DNA of 64,000 nt from positions 1 to 64,000 of the forward strand of contig JAHBBC010000030.1 in NCBI GenBank assembly GCA_019915015.1. Direction: 5' to 3'. The DNA comes from Auriscalpium vulgare (lineage: Eukaryota; Basidiomycota; Agaricomycetes; Russulales; Auriscalpiaceae). The notes under the pieces were generated by a model. It did not search any database. It had not been told where the DNA came from and saw only the letters and a program-made list of their open reading frames with translations. Positions within the stretch are counted from its first letter, which is position 1, and each line of letters opens with the position of its first letter. Made by a program: the position numbers and the translations under genes. Positions 31,495-44,237 of this stretch are shown here, piece after piece.

Positions 31495-33825
31495 TTAGGC
31501 AAAGGCAGAAAGAGGCTGCTGTGCTCCGCCGTATACCTCTCGGTCGAAGGTCGCCTCGCTCGAGGCATCGTCACCGGTACCATTCACCTGGGTCGACGTC
31601 GGCGGCGCGTACCACCAGAGCGTCGTCACGCCGACGGGGAACGTATAGGTCGCCTGCGTCCCGCGGAACTCGATCGTTGCCTGCACCGGCTGCGGGTTCC
31701 ACTTCGACGTCGAGCTGTCGTCCCTGTGTCCCCCACACCGATTAGTGAGTGCCTCCGCTATGAGAGCAAGAGGATCTGGCACACCAGTTGAGCACGACGA
31801 GGCTGTAGCGCAGCCAGTCGGACGAGTTCGACCGCTCAGTGACATATGCCCCGACGCGCAGCGCCCAATTCAGCGACCCGCCGACTGAGACACCGATGCG
31901 CTTTCCCCAAGGCCCGTTCTTGTCACGAGGGAGGATCGCACGCGATGCCTGCGCCATCGAATAATCTGATGGGGCGTACTTGGTGAACAATTGACCGGCC
32001 CGAAGTTGTCTTGCGCACGTACATTCTTGGTTCAAACTGTAAGAGCCGTCACTATTCACTGTCGCAATGGGGCGGCAGCCGGGACCGCCACAGCTGGTCG
32101 TGCCGGGGAGCTTTGGGTTTCCATTCGCGTCGAGGGCGATATTCCACATAAGCGCCGAGTGCGCGTTGTGCTCAAAGGCGCCAATGAACCTATGTCAACA
32201 TCATCAGCGGGCATGTCTCCAGACATGCCGGGAAGGTGCATACAGCCTGTCCATATACCACTGTACAGAGACAAGAGATGTGTGAGGACATTGGACATTG
32301 GAAAGCAAAAGAAGACAAACCTTGATATCGCTCCACCAATCGGAGCCATACTCACCCGAGCATTCCGTGAAATATATCTCCTTTGTCGGATACTTCGTGT
32401 GGAACGAGTCCTGTTGGCCGACGTCCCCCGAGTAGCAATGAAACTGTACCCCATCAAATGCGCTTCCCGCTTGTTGCATCTGCTCTCGCCCGCCGTTAAC
32501 CTAGTTCCTGAAGAACCGAGGACAAGGTACGCACAAGCTGAACTGGATAGCCTGCCGCGTCATTCCAGTTATGATCGTACCCAAGGAGCTTGACGCCGGA
32601 TAACCCGTTGCTGTTCATCATCGGACGCAACGAATTGCCTATTTGTGCCATGATATTCACGGGCATTTTGCACGTCGGGTACGTTGGATTCGTGTTCTCG
32701 GGCTCGTTCTGGCGCGCTCGTCAGTATGCGCTCGCAAAGCCTTGTCGCCTTCCATAAAAGCGCACCTGGATGGAGATCGCAAAGGGGGTGATCCCGTGGC
32801 TCTGGAAGCCTTGGATTGCCTTCAATAGATATGTGGCATCTGGGGACATGTCGGTGAGACTAGAAGAGATGGATAACAGGTGAATTACGGACACTGCTTG
32901 ACCATGCCCGTGTTCATCGCGCCGCCATTCATCGTCCCGCTGCTTTTCATCCAGCCGGGCTAAGCCCCATTGAACTTCATGTGCCTCCTATGTGGTCGAT
33001 GCACATACCGGAGACCACGGCGTGATGATGACTCTGAGATACGGATTGATCCCTTTGATGTCATTAAGCACTGAGAACAAGTACGAGGGTGCATTGTTGA
33101 CATTGAACTTGCTGAGACCTGCATCCCCACTCGTGTCGTCGTAGCTGTAGGCTAGATTGTGAATAGACGTGAGATTCAACGCAGAAGGTGTCAGTGACGT
33201 GGTACACACCCTTCGCCGAAAAGTCCGAAGCACCAATGGGGACGCGAATGAAGGTGAGGCCAGCTGCTTGCGCGCCGTCTGTGGCTGTTCGCAGCAATGT
33301 GAGGTGAGTTTGTCCAAGGACACAGGGCCGTCCCGCTTACGATCAAAGAGTGTGTGAAGGAGGGCGTTGTAGTTGGCCTTATTCTTGCTCTGCAAAGGGC
33401 CGCGTTTATGCATCGCCCACGCGGGGAACGATTCCGGATCCATACCTTCAAATTGTTGAGAACTTGTGCGGAGGAGTCCGCTGTATTAGAGACGATGTCA
33501 GATCCACCGACGACGAAAGTCAAAGAACACGACACGCACTGAGCCCACCGCCCAACCCCCAGACCGATTGAAACGTTGCCGTGTCATCGACGTCGATGGT
33601 CGCCGCGCCAATCGCGCCGGGGGAACCGAAATTGACAGGCTCTGAGGGCTTGAGCGACGTATAGAGCTTTGACCTGTCCCAGACGGTTTGCCACTGACGA
33701 AAGGTGTGATCAATAGATGGGGCGATGGTGAGCGATGGCACACGCACGATGTCCCAGATTTGATACTGGCTGAGGACTGGCTGCGAGAAAAAGAAGCACG
33801 CCGCGATAGCAAAAGTTGGGCGCAT
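31495..33825 (-). CDS. GH30 endo-beta-1,6-glucanase-like, copy A
   Basis: A secreted glycosidase in ten or more exons. The signal peptide MRPTFAIAACFFFSQPVLS precedes QYQIWDI. Domain landmarks in order: FQSVWGLGGGLTDSSA; GLTFIRVPIGASDFSA; INPYLRVIITPWSPPGWMKSSG; the acid/base Glu in IQNEPEN (about 32695-32710, intron just before it); GYDHNWNDAAGYP; VQFHCYSGDVGQQ; the nucleophile Glu in YFTECSGEYGSDWWSD; LMWNIALD; then a C-terminal beta-sandwich (WNPQPVQATIEFRGTQATYTF .. WWYAPP) ending ..QQPLSAFA. GH30 fungal enzymes of this type cut beta-1,6-glucan, a fungal cell-wall polymer, for remodelling or attack on other fungi. Both catalytic residues are present. Copies B and C follow in tandem. Confidence 0.88.
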
Positions 33826-34254
33826 GGCAAGTGCGGCGGGACGAACGAGACGGTGGGGGAGATGGGCAAGTGAACTTGTGTGGGGCGTGCATCGTGTGCA
33901 TTATATCTGTGGTGTCGCCGCCAGCTACGATGCAAGGAATGCATTGTCATTTCAATGCAACATGTCATCAGATTGGTCTGCGTTCCATAACAAATCGAAC
34001 AAGAGAGGGCGGGCAGCTGGGAACAAGAAGCGGCCGGGCTAGAGAGGCGGAGGGCAGGCAGACATATGGGATACCGCAGCGTGTTGCACTGCGAAGCCTA
34101 CAGGACCACGCAGACAGCCCGGGAATGCACCGGCGCAATGCCGGCACCCGGCGCCGGAAATATATTGCCGACGCGGCATTGCATCATACTCGTCGGATAC
34201 ATTGCACAAATATTGGTGACCGGAGAGCACTTGGATACAATTAATGACGCGCAC
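33826..34254. other. Spacer between GH30 copies A and B
   Basis: About 430 bp holding the copy A promoter (minus-strand TATAAT near 33901-33906) and copy B 3' end. No gene seen. Confidence 0.55.
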
Positions 34255-36571
34255 TCAGACATGCGCAGCCAAAGGCTGCTGTCCTCCGGCTGCCTCGCCA
34301 TATATCGCCCTCTCGAACTCTACCTCTCCACCGGCAGTAACGTTGGCCTTCAACGATGTCGCGGGCGCATACCACCAGAGTGTAGTGACGCCGACAGGGA
34401 ACGTGTAAACAGCTTGTGTCCCACGGAACTCAATGGTCGCCTGCACAGGTTGCGGATTCCACGTCGTGCTCGCGCTGTCATCCCTGTCGACATTGCGCAA
34501 GGCATTAAGTAATCATCAGGGGAGGAGATGCCAAGTTCGACGGAGTAAACCCACCAGTTCAAAACGACGATACTGTAGCGCAGCCAGTCGGTCGACGAGA
34601 CGCGACCAGTGACATATGCACCCACGCGCAAGGCCCAATTTAGCTCCCCGCCGACGGAGACGCCAATGCGCTTGCCCCAGGGACCGTTCACATCTCGCGG
34701 GAGTATTGCACGGGATGCCTGGGCCATCGAGTAAACTGAGGTTGCATCGTCAGCATTCGAAGCCTTTTTAGAACTGGGCTTGAACCAGCATACACTCTTG
34801 GTTCAAACTGTACGAGCCATCGCTGTTGACGGTCGCGATAGGGCGACAGCCTGCCCCGCCGCAGCTATTCGTCCCCGGAAGTTTTGGGTTGCCGTTCCCA
34901 TCCAGCGCGATGTTCCACATGAGCCCGGAGTGTGAATTGTGCTCGAAGGTGCCAATGAACCTGCCGAGGTAGCACTCACTGTTAATTCGCGGGGTCGTGA
35001 TGGTAGCAAGCGACGCACAAATTATCCATGTACCACTGAGCAGGCGGTTGAATGAGCGGGTGTTCAAGAATAAGACTCTAGACCAGCTGACCTTTATGTC
35101 GCTCCACCAATCGCTCCCGTAGGTGCCCGCGCATTCCGTGAAGTAAATCTCTTTCTGCGGGTACTGATTATGAAACGTGTCCTGCTCGGAAACGTCACCC
35201 GCATAGCAATGAAATTGCACTCCGTCAAACGCGTCCCCTGCTTGCTGCATCTGCAAACACGATCTCAGTGGGTGGACGACTTGTGGATTTGGTACCCACG
35301 AGTTGTATTGGATATCCTCCAGCATCGTCCCAGTTATGATCATACCCGAGAACCTTGACGGACGACAGGCCATTGTTGTTTAAGAGCGTGCGCAATGCAG
35401 TGCCAATCTGTGCCATTATACTGACGGGCATAGAGCATGTCGGGTACGTGGGATTGCTGTTCTCGGGCTCATTCTTGGATATCGACGTCGGACTCGCATT
35501 GATGCACGATTAGTAGGGGAAGCGCACCTGGATGGACAGTGCGTATGCCGTTATACCATGGCTCTGAAAGCCCTGAACCGCTTTCAACAGATATGTGGCA
35601 TCTAAAAATCATGATGAGGTGAGGCGTCAGGGTACCATGTGACTGACACAAACATTGATTCACGAGCCCCGTGTTGAACGACCCGCCGTTCATCGTTCCG
35701 CTGCTCTTCATCCACGCGGGCTAGCCCACAGTTCGTCTTAGTGTCCATCATACGTATCCATAGTTTTGTACTGACAGGTGACCACGGTGTGACAATGACG
35801 CGCAGGTAAGGGTTGATGGCTTTGATGTCGCTGAGCACAGAAAAAAGGTAGGACGGCGCGTTATTGACGCTGAAGTGACTCATGCTAGTATCACCGCTGG
35901 TATCGTCGTAGCTGTAATCTATTCGAATAATGATCAGGTGAGTAAGATGATTCCTTCAGGGGAAGCACCAACCATTGGCCGAGAAGTCCGAAGCTCCAAT
36001 TGGGACGCGGACGAAAGTGAGCCCGGCGGCTTGCGCACCGTCAGTAGCTTCGAACAGATGAGCGATACCTCAAACTGGCGAGAACAGGTCCTTACGGTCG
36101 AACAGTGTATGGAGGAGTGCATTATAATTTCCCTGATTCTTGTTCTGCGAACAAGTTGCAATCGAGCCACGAAACCAAACCATACTCGTGCTTACCTTCA
36201 GATTGTTTAATATGTCGGCGGATGAATCCGCTGAAGATGACAAGTCAGTGATTGCATGCGTAGACCAGGACTGTGCCTCGCACTAAGCGATCCGCCGAGG
36301 CCCCAAACCGACTGATAGGTTGTAGTGTCGTCGATATCAATATCCGCCTGACCGATCGCGCCAGGGGAGCCGAAATTGATGGGCTGCGACGGCTCGAGGG
36401 ACGTGTAGAGCTTGGATCTGTCCCATGTAGTTTGCCACTACGTATGAGGGTGAGAAGCGACTTCAATGTGACAAAGATCAGGGATAGACATACGATGTCC
36501 CATATTTGGTACTGAGCGAGAGCACTCTGGCACAGCAGTGCGCCAGTCACAAGAAAAATAACAAAGTGCAT
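34255..36571 (-). CDS. GH30 endo-beta-1,6-glucanase-like, copy B
   Basis: The start at 36571 gives signal peptide MHFVIFLVTGALLCQSALA then QYQIWDI. It has the same exon order and motifs as copy A: GLGGSL-type N-terminus, IRVPIGASDFSA, INPYLRVIVTPWSP, NEPENSNPTYPTC with the acid/base Glu, GYDHNWDDAGGYPIQL, FHCYAGDVSEQDTF, YFTECAGTYGSDWWSD with the nucleophile Glu, LMWNIALDGNGNPKLPG and ILPRDVNGPWG. The tail reads WWYAPATSLKANVTAGGE..QPLAAHV, ending at 34255. The N-terminal and catalytic halves are intact, so the protein is probably active. All three copies lie in the same orientation and share intron positions. Confidence 0.88.
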
Positions 36572-36628
36572 TGAGGTTGAGTGAGCGAGGTTGAGGGCCG
36601 AAATAAACAGCCTAGACAGCAGCGAGGA

Positions 36629-36649
36629 GCGTCATATATACCATGACGC
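36629..36649. promoter_or_regulatory. Inverted repeat spanning the TATA region of GH30 copy B
   Basis: GCGTCAT (36629-36635) and its complement ATGACGC (36643-36649) flank a 7-bp ATATACC core, about 58-78 nt upstream of the ATG. It could be a TATA box inside a dyad bound by a bZIP-like dimer (ATGACG half sites). Confidence 0.4.
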
Positions 36650-37350
36650 GATGCCTTAGAAACTCCATCTTACGCAGTGAGAACTTAGAAGCCGCCACCA
36701 GGAGATGGAGCGCAGAGACAGATATATGGGCTAGCAACGGCGTCGTCATAGCCTATATTAGGCCTGCGCGCGGGTGAACGTCGCATGGTTGGAGTCTTCG
36801 CAGTGTTCCGAAGAAGAGCGGTACCTCGGAGCATCCGGAGGCCGATGCTACATGGCCAGGGATACACGAGAACTATGCAAGTCCCGAACCTTGTTGTGCC
36901 TTTCATCCGCGAGGTTTTTCTTAGCCGTGTATTCACGTGTCAAGAAGAAGGAAGCAAAAACTTGCCATTCCTGCGGTCATGTTCAAAATTTCATTGCGCG
37001 CTAGGGCCCAGGCAGATACTATGAATAGCCGCAGTTCCCTGGAAGCCCGCTTTCGTTGCCGTCCCGGGCGAAAGCGTCGTCGATGAGACTTCCCGACAGG
37101 CCATGTGGACGCAAAAGGCGTTTCACTCGGTGCTCACCTGCCCGGTTGCATGCGGGAGGGTGCGCCGCGTGCTCACGTCTCAAGAGAGCAAACCGATAAA
37201 CTCTCAACATCGACTATACATCATATGGCATGAATAAGAAGATCATCGTACACCTGTTGAAAACAGCGTCAGTTAGGTAATGAGATGCCCGAAAGAGCGA
37301 CGCACCATCCTTGGGCTAACGCTGACTTTGCAGAGCATCACGGAGCTAAT
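36650..37350. other. Spacer between GH30 copies B and C
   Basis: About 700 bp without a supported gene. In copies A and B the coding region extends about 28 residues past the point where copy C stops; no matching sequence is seen here. Confidence 0.5.
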
Positions 37351-39557
37351 TCACGTCCGGGGAGCATACCACCAGAGCGTGGTGACCCCGACGGGGAACG
37401 TGTACGTCGCCTGCGTCCCACGGAACTCAATGGTCGCCTTCACCGGCTGCGGGTTCCAGCTCGTCGTCGAACTATCGTCCCTGCATCACAACACGATGCG
37501 TCAACTCCATGTAGAAAAAGATACATGATATACTGCTCACCAATTCAACACGACAAGACTGTATCGTTGCCAGTCGGTGGACGACACGCGCCCCGTTACG
37601 TAGGCACCGACTCGGAGGGCCCAGCTGAGGGTCCCGCCAACAGAGACGCCAATGCGCTGTCCCCATGGCCCATTCACGTCCCGAGGGAGGATGGCACGTG
37701 AAGCTTGAGCCATGGAATAAACTGTCACACAACAGCGCTCAGACTATGACCATCCCAAAGCAGTACGCAGCTCACACTCCTGGTTGAAGCTGTAAGACCC
37801 ATCACTGTTGACGGTGACGATGGCCCGGCAGCCAGGACCTCCACAGCTGTTAGTTCCCGGAAGCTTCGGATTGCCGCCTCCGTCGAGGGCAATATTCCAC
37901 ATGAGAGCTGAGCGAGCGTTGTGGTCGAAAGCGCCGATAAATCTGAAGAAGATACTGAATACTGGTGCCAGCCTCGAAGACAAAAGTACAAACAGATTAT
38001 CCATATACCACTGAGCGAGCAACGACCGGCCGAAGAAATGAGCATGTGCAAGAAGGGGTAGGTCCCGGATGATACTTGCCTTGATGTCGCTCCACCAGTC
38101 GCTGCCGAATGTGCCGGAGCATTCCGTGAAGTAGATATCCTTCGTGGGAAACTGGTTGTGGAACGTGTCCTGTTGGCCGACGCTTCCTGAATAGCAGTGA
38201 AACTGCACGCCGTCGAACGCGCCACCGGCCTGTTGCATCTGTTGTCACGGCGTCAGTGTCAGAACGGGTGTCGCTAGCTGAGGAAGTGCCCACTAGCTGA
38301 ACCGGATACCCGCCGGCGTCGTTCCAATTATGGTCGTAGCCCAAAATCTTCACGCCGGAAAGACCATTGCTGTTCGTGAGGGAGCGGAGGGCGTTGCCAA
38401 TCTGCGCCATGATGCTGACGGGCATGCTGCAGGTCGGGTAGCTGTTGTTGCTGTTCTCCGGTTCATTCTGAAGGCGGGCTAAATTGGGGCTACATGCAGG
38501 ACACGGTCATGCTTACCTGGATCGATAAGGCGAAGACGTTGACGCCGCGGCTCTTGAAGCCTTGAATGGCCTTCAGGAGGTAGTTCGCATCTATGAGCGA
38601 TAAGCAGATGCTTCATTATGATACGAATCGAGAACTGACATTGGTTGACCAATCCGGTGTTGAGCGCCCCACCATTCATGCTGCCACTGGACTTCATCCA
38701 AGCGGGCTACAGTTATTTTGTCAGCCCAAAGAAAGCGTCAGAAAGGAGGCAACACACCGGCGACCATGGAGTTATTATGACGCGGAGGTAAGGATTGATT
38801 GCCTGAATATCAATAAGAACCGAGAAAAGGTACGACGGGGCATTGTTGATCGTAAAGGAATTCATGTTCGTGTCGCCGTTGCTATCATCCAAGCTGTAGT
38901 CTGGATCGGCCAAAGATATATTACAAAGGCTGCGCAACAACCGGGAAACAGACCTACCTTGAGCAGAGAAGTCCGATGCTCCGACTGGGACACGTACGAA
39001 TGTAAGCCCCGCAGCCTGAGCGCCGTCGGTAGCTGCCAGAAAGTATCAAATTTTTGACAAGCAGTATGACATGGCGTAGAGAACTTACGATCAAAAAGGG
39101 TATGAAGAAGCGCATTGTAGTTCGCTGTATTCCTGCTCTGAAGACTCTGTCAGGCGCAATAGCCCCGGTGCGGCCAAGAACAAAACCGCACCTTCAGGTT
39201 GTTGAGGATAAGTGCAGAAGAGTCGGCTGCGAGATTGAAGTCAGATAGTCCTTCTACAACCGAGAACGTGACATACTCAGAGATCCTCCGAGGCCTAATA
39301 TACCCTGATAGATGGAGCCGTCATTGACCACAATATCAGCTGAAGCAATCGGTCCTGGTGTAGTAAAGTTCGTGGGCAATGCCGGCCGAAGCGACGTGTA
39401 CAGCTTGGATCGATCCCAGACCGTTTGCCACTGCGCAAGAATCAGAGGTCAAATACGTGAGCGATGTTGAACGACTGACCACATCCCAGATTTGGTACTG
39501 CCCAATGACAGGCCCTGCAAACAAAAAGCTGGCTGCGACGTAGGCGAGGAGTCGCAT
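37351..39557 (-). CDS. GH30 endo-beta-1,6-glucanase-like, copy C (C-terminally short)
   Basis: The start at 39557 gives signal peptide MRLLAYVAASFLFAGPVIG then QYQIWDV. Landmarks: FVRVPVGASDFSA-type segment, INPYLRVIITPWSP, NEPENSNNSYPTC (acid/base Glu), GYDHNWNDAGGYPVQL, FHCYSGSVGQQDTF, YFTECSGTFGSDWWSD (nucleophile Glu), LMWNIALDGGGNPKLPG, ILPRDVNGPWGQRIG. The beta-sandwich end reads TFPVGVTTLWWYAPRT and stops at TGA 37351-37353. Copies A and B run about 28 residues further. The catalytic core is complete. The short end may be a natural variant or an early truncation of the last beta-strand region. The N-terminal motif differs from A and B, with ADIVVND in place of ATIDVDD. Confidence 0.85.
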
Positions 39558-40651
39558 GTCGAGGGAGTGCAAAGTCGGCTCTGCGAACGAAGAAGAGTGC
39601 GCTGAGGCTTCAAAGTCATGAGTGCAGTCGCTCTTATATGCCGTCGCCCGAAGAGAGTCGCGGATCCGATTGCACGCCGCGAGGAATATTTCTGAGGAGG
39701 CCCGGGTTGTAAATCATGCAGAGAACATATGATTTCTCTCAGGCCAGGCGGACGCATTGCCTGGGGGAATCGCCTTGCTGGTTTCGACATTGCCTCGCTG
39801 GCCTGATACTGACAGCTAGCTGAGGAGATTGAGGTGTATGCGCAAAAGGTGTGCGCTACATGATCATGCTGACGCGCTGTCTGCTCTCGTGAACCAGTCG
39901 CGTGAAGACGCGCGAGGCACTTGGGCATGGAGCTGGCACATGCCCAAAGAATACTGATTCACACTTCCAGCTGTTTGAGACGCTTTAAAACGAGACCATT
40001 GATCAAGATGCACGTCGCTGGCAAAGACAGCCTGTCCGAGACATCTGAGCGAAAAGTCTCAATCGATGCAACACTGGCATACCGTCTAAACGGACCTCGT
40101 TCCGTAGTCATAACATATGGATGAGCCGCGATAGCCCTTGGCCGCTGAACTCGGTGAACCATCGTTCTTCAGGATGTTGGACGAAATGTAAAGAATATGT
40201 GTTCCAGTCCGCGAGAAGCGGCACTGGTGGCAGCGGACCTTGAAATTTGGGAGCCCTCGCCGGCCTGCCTTAGAGTTAGATTACGAGAGCCTACAGTACC
40301 GCCCTGGATTGGATACATTACCTGTGTCGGTGGCCAAGCATTTACAGACGCAGTGACGAGGCAGAAGTAGTGTTTCCTGAGACGGTACAAAAGACTGGCA
40401 CTTGGACAGTGTGTAGCATTGGGTCATGCGCCCTGACCCGCATGGTCGCAGCTGCAATGTGCAAGACTTTCCCCTGCCAGCACATCCGGGAGTTTGCCCA
40501 TCAGAGACTCGTCAAGACCTTCCTAAAGACTTGTCCACTGGGTCGCCATGGCCTGATCGTCACAGCGTTCACGCGAGCGACGATCACATGGCATTCTCTC
40601 ACTCGCAATGCTCCTGCTGTGCCCAACGAGATTTTCAATCATCCAGAAATT
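39558..40651. other. Gap between GH30 copy C and beta-adaptin
   Basis: About 1.1 kb with no supported gene. It contains the copy C promoter (CATATAAGAG on the minus strand near 39631-39640). Confidence 0.5.
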
Positions 40652-43260
40652 CTAGAACAGACCCAACAAGTCCTCTTGCTGCCCCGGCGCCGGCGCCGGC
40701 GACAGCGGGTGTTGCGCTACCGGTGTCACCACCGGGGAACCAACGCTGCCCATACCACCAAACATGTTCGCCGAGCCTATCCCTGGCGCCATAGCGGGAG
40801 TCATGCTTGTGTTCCCGAACAGCGACACGAGGTCGTCCAGCGGATTGCTCGAGGTACCCTGGAGTAGGTTGACGGCAGCTGGTGTCTGCAGCACCTGCGT
40901 CGCCGCGAGACCTGTGGGCTGATCAGACGCAGGCTCATCGTCGAAGTCGAGTAGGTTTTCGGATTGTTGGCCGGCGGCGACGGTCGCAAGGGCCTTTTGT
41001 GTTGACTGCCGGTCATCCGCCAGGCTGTCGGATGCCAAGGATGACAATCAGCAATCACCGGACAGAGAAATACCAACACATACTCGTTTTTCCGTTGAAC
41101 CGAATCAATGCCAACGCGACCCTGTCCAATAAAGGTTTCTGCCGGCTTCTGATACACACTTGCCAAGCTTGATATCTCCCCAATGAGTTCGTTGAGCAGC
41201 GCAGGCGCGACCGTCGTGCGGGGCAGCGTTATTGGCGGTCGATGTGCAAGGACGACCGACTAAGAGAAAGAATGGAAGCACGTCGTGAATAAGCTTGCGG
41301 TGACCGGAACGGGTGGAAGAAAGAGGCACACCTTCGCTGCCCCAGGATCCGTGGATAGTAGTCGCCAGTAAATGTAGGCACGGTCCCGCACGTCTGGCGA
41401 GTCGCAGTCCTTCGTGGCCGTGTTGAGCACGCTTTGCACAATGGCCTGTGACGTGTCGGGCTTGTATAGGAAGAGTTTCACGACAGCCGTGAGTGTCTGT
41501 AGTTGAACCTTCAAGCACGAGACATTCGGATTAGCTGAAACCGCGATGAACGAAGGAATCGGAGTACCGAATAGGACTCCTCAGTGAAGGTCTCCACGAA
41601 GATGCTCAGCAGCTCGTCCGCGTTATCGATCTTGTTGGCGTATTCGCCGATGATCCAGATGAGGGATGCTTTGGCTTCCGGCTCGTCAAGTTCTTCGAGA
41701 TTCGCGCAGAGCGTGGGAATGACGCCTTCGTATGTCGATGGGTATTTCCGGAAGATATCCTTCATCACCACAACTGCCTCCTGTACGACGTAGCTGACCC
41801 TTGTGGCGATCAGATCCAATAGCACGTTGACGCATCGTTCTGCGCCAGAGTCAATTTTGATGGCGGCTTGACCAATGGCTTTGATACTTCTCCGCACGAA
41901 GTCCACGTCGACCTCCGAAGCGTATCTGCGACACAAGTCAATACCCCGCCTCTGAGGGCTCGATACAAATAAGCCTCACTCTTTCAGCTCACTCAACAAA
42001 GCATCGACGTTGCTATCGTTGGCAAGGCGGACCATGATGTCGAGCTTCTCCACCTTTACGTACAGCGGATCGTTGTATTTGCAGAAAAACACGCGCATTT
42101 CGTTCGATAAGATGTCGGAGCGCTTCTGAAGAAGAAGATTGATGTTCCGCAAAGCGACCCATTGCACTTCTGGCGGCGATGACAGCAGAGTAACCAAAGG
42201 TGGGGCCATCTTCCGCACGAGCTGCTTGGTGAGGTCTTCTCGCCGGACCCCGCGCATGTGGATCATGATGACCTGTGAATCGGATAAATGCCTGTGCCGC
42301 ATACCTGCCCAACCACATGGTGGCAAGTGTAGGACTAGGAATACGCACCCGGACAGCGCCCAGCACCACGCTCCCATTGGCATGCTGGAACTGCGGCACA
42401 ACGCGCTCACAGATGTGCTCACTCTCCTTGTCGTCCTGTGCCTCGTATCGAGCCAGTGCGGACAGAATCGCCACACGTCCCCACTCAGAGCACTCATTCA
42501 GTGCGATGAGTAGCTTGTTGAGGATCGCGGACGTGATGGTGAAGAGAGCAGGGTCCGAGGATGATGTCGACGGCTGCGACGTCGCAGAGACGTGGATATC
42601 CGAGAGAGCGGTGACAGTGTTCGCGACGACCATAGGGTTGCTGTCGGAGATCATCTCGTGCAGCTGGTCGAGGAAGCCGTTCTCGAGTACGAGCTCCGGC
42701 TTAAGGTCGTACAGCTTCGCGACGCATAGCGCGGCAGTCTTGCGTACGTACGGGTTCTCATCGTGCAGGCACTTCTGTAGCGGGCTCGAAAGGTAGTCGA
42801 TGATCTTTTCGACGCGGATGCAGGCCATGGTGCGGATCGCGAGCGCGCGAATGAGCGGATTCGAGTCGTCCGAGTCCTTTACAAATGTGTTGACGGCGAG
42901 GATGACCAGGTCCGGCTGCGTCTTTGCGTAGTTGATTAGGTAGAGGTATACAAGTTTCTTTTGTTCGATGTCTTCTGTCTGCATGTTCTTGAGCACGTCG
43001 GGGAAGAGGCCACTGACATCTACAGTCCGCAGCCTTCAATCCTTCGCCGGCCATTGCACAGCAGTTCAACGCACCTTTCCCGACAGTCATATTGGCAATC
43101 ACCCGTTTGATTGCATCCTTTCGCTTGTCTTTGTACTCGCTGTTGAGATCGGCACGAAGTTCAAAGTTCTCGCCTGCAATGCTTCATTCAAGATCAGTTG
43201 CTTGGCGAATGACACTGCAGACTTACCCTTCTTCGGAGCTGCCCTAGCAAACACATTCAT
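40652..43260 (-). CDS. Beta-adaptin subunit of an AP-1/AP-2 clathrin adaptor (earless form)
   Basis: Eight or so exons. The N-terminus [12 protein letters not shown] joins [20 protein letters not shown], then [42 protein letters not shown], the hallmark start of a beta-adaptin trunk. Alpha-solenoid repeats follow ([55 protein letters not shown], [37 protein letters not shown]). After the trunk comes a short Ala/Gln/Pro-rich hinge with a clathrin box LLDFDD near plus-strand 40945, ending ..EDLLGLF at 40652. No ear domain is encoded, as in yeast beta-adaptins of about 700-730 residues. It acts in coated-vesicle formation at the Golgi, endosome or plasma membrane; whether AP-1 or AP-2 is not resolved. 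Confidence 0.9.
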
Positions 43261-44237
43261 AGCTTGTTGATGGCTTAAGACTCCTCTGCGGAGCTGAGTG
43301 GGCGATTTTGGGACGCTGTGAATGTACTGAAGGAAAGGGCTAGTGCAGTCGGTCAAGGGCACGGTTGCCGGCGTCTACTTGCTGACCAAGGCAATGCAGC
43401 GGCCCTTGCCACACTGTTGCAAGCGTGCCTCAGTCACCACCTGCCACATTCTTGAACAAGTTCAACTACTAGTAGTAGTCGATGCTCTGACTCAAGATTA
43501 TTATGAAAACTCTCGGTGTCTCCTGTGGTCTTGTCTGAATGTCCTTGTCTGTCGTTCTGGATCCTGAGAAAGATCTTTTTGTAGTCACAAGAATGAAATG
43601 TCGTCGCGGTACTGTGCGCACAGCGACTGCCCGTTCCGAATAGGTATCCACGACACGGCACCCTGTGCTTGCGTTCATAGTTTCTCTCGACATTCATAGC
43701 GGCACCTTCAAGTTTCGTTTGCCCTCGGCTCTCAAGCACAACCTGAGCATCTTTTCTAGGGTAATAACGGACTTATTGGATCTAGCTAGTTGCACCCTCG
43801 CACTCTCCGGCCGTTCAATACAGCACCTTCTGGGCGGTATCCGATTGACTGCATGCAGTGATGCTTACCCTCTTCGTAAGCAGGCTACAACCTCGCTCCT
43901 GATGAGGCTTGGTATGATATTGGCCTGCAATTACTGCTACATCATTGACTCGGAAACATCACTACTCAAGAGGCCCTCGGCGGTGAACATAAGTTGGAAT
44001 CTAGTCGAGGTCGCTGTCCAATATGTCTATTTGAAGAACGCTTATCTGACTGGTGCTACAATTAGTCGCATAAGACGAATCGAAGAAATAGCAACCTACA
44101 AGAGCCGCACCGCATGGCTGTATCGAGTGTCACATTTCTCCCACTTATAACACTGGCACCCTGCAGGTTCGCCCGTATTTGGCCGCGGGCCACCCAGCTC
44201 TGTGACTTGTGCGCCCGCTTGAGCACAATACTTCCTC
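43261..44237. other. Gap between beta-adaptin and MLKL-like gene 1
   Basis: About 1 kb. A 161-codon plus-strand frame at 43665-44150 lacks a recognised domain. Downstream of the MLKL-like stop, 44096-44160 contains a minus-strand stretch similar to a piece of the paralog's C-terminal region (LGGPRPNTGEP against LGGPQPRTDEA), so the gene may extend further. Confidence 0.5.

Noticed and set aside
37205..37353. A further intron extending GH30 copy C past the TGA
   Set aside because: A GTGAAT donor exists at the stop, but no downstream sequence resembles the A/B tail, so the short end is kept.
43665..44150. 161-codon plus-strand open frame downstream of beta-adaptin
   Set aside because: No recognised domain, and it overlaps minus-strand sequence similar to the MLKL-like paralog tail.
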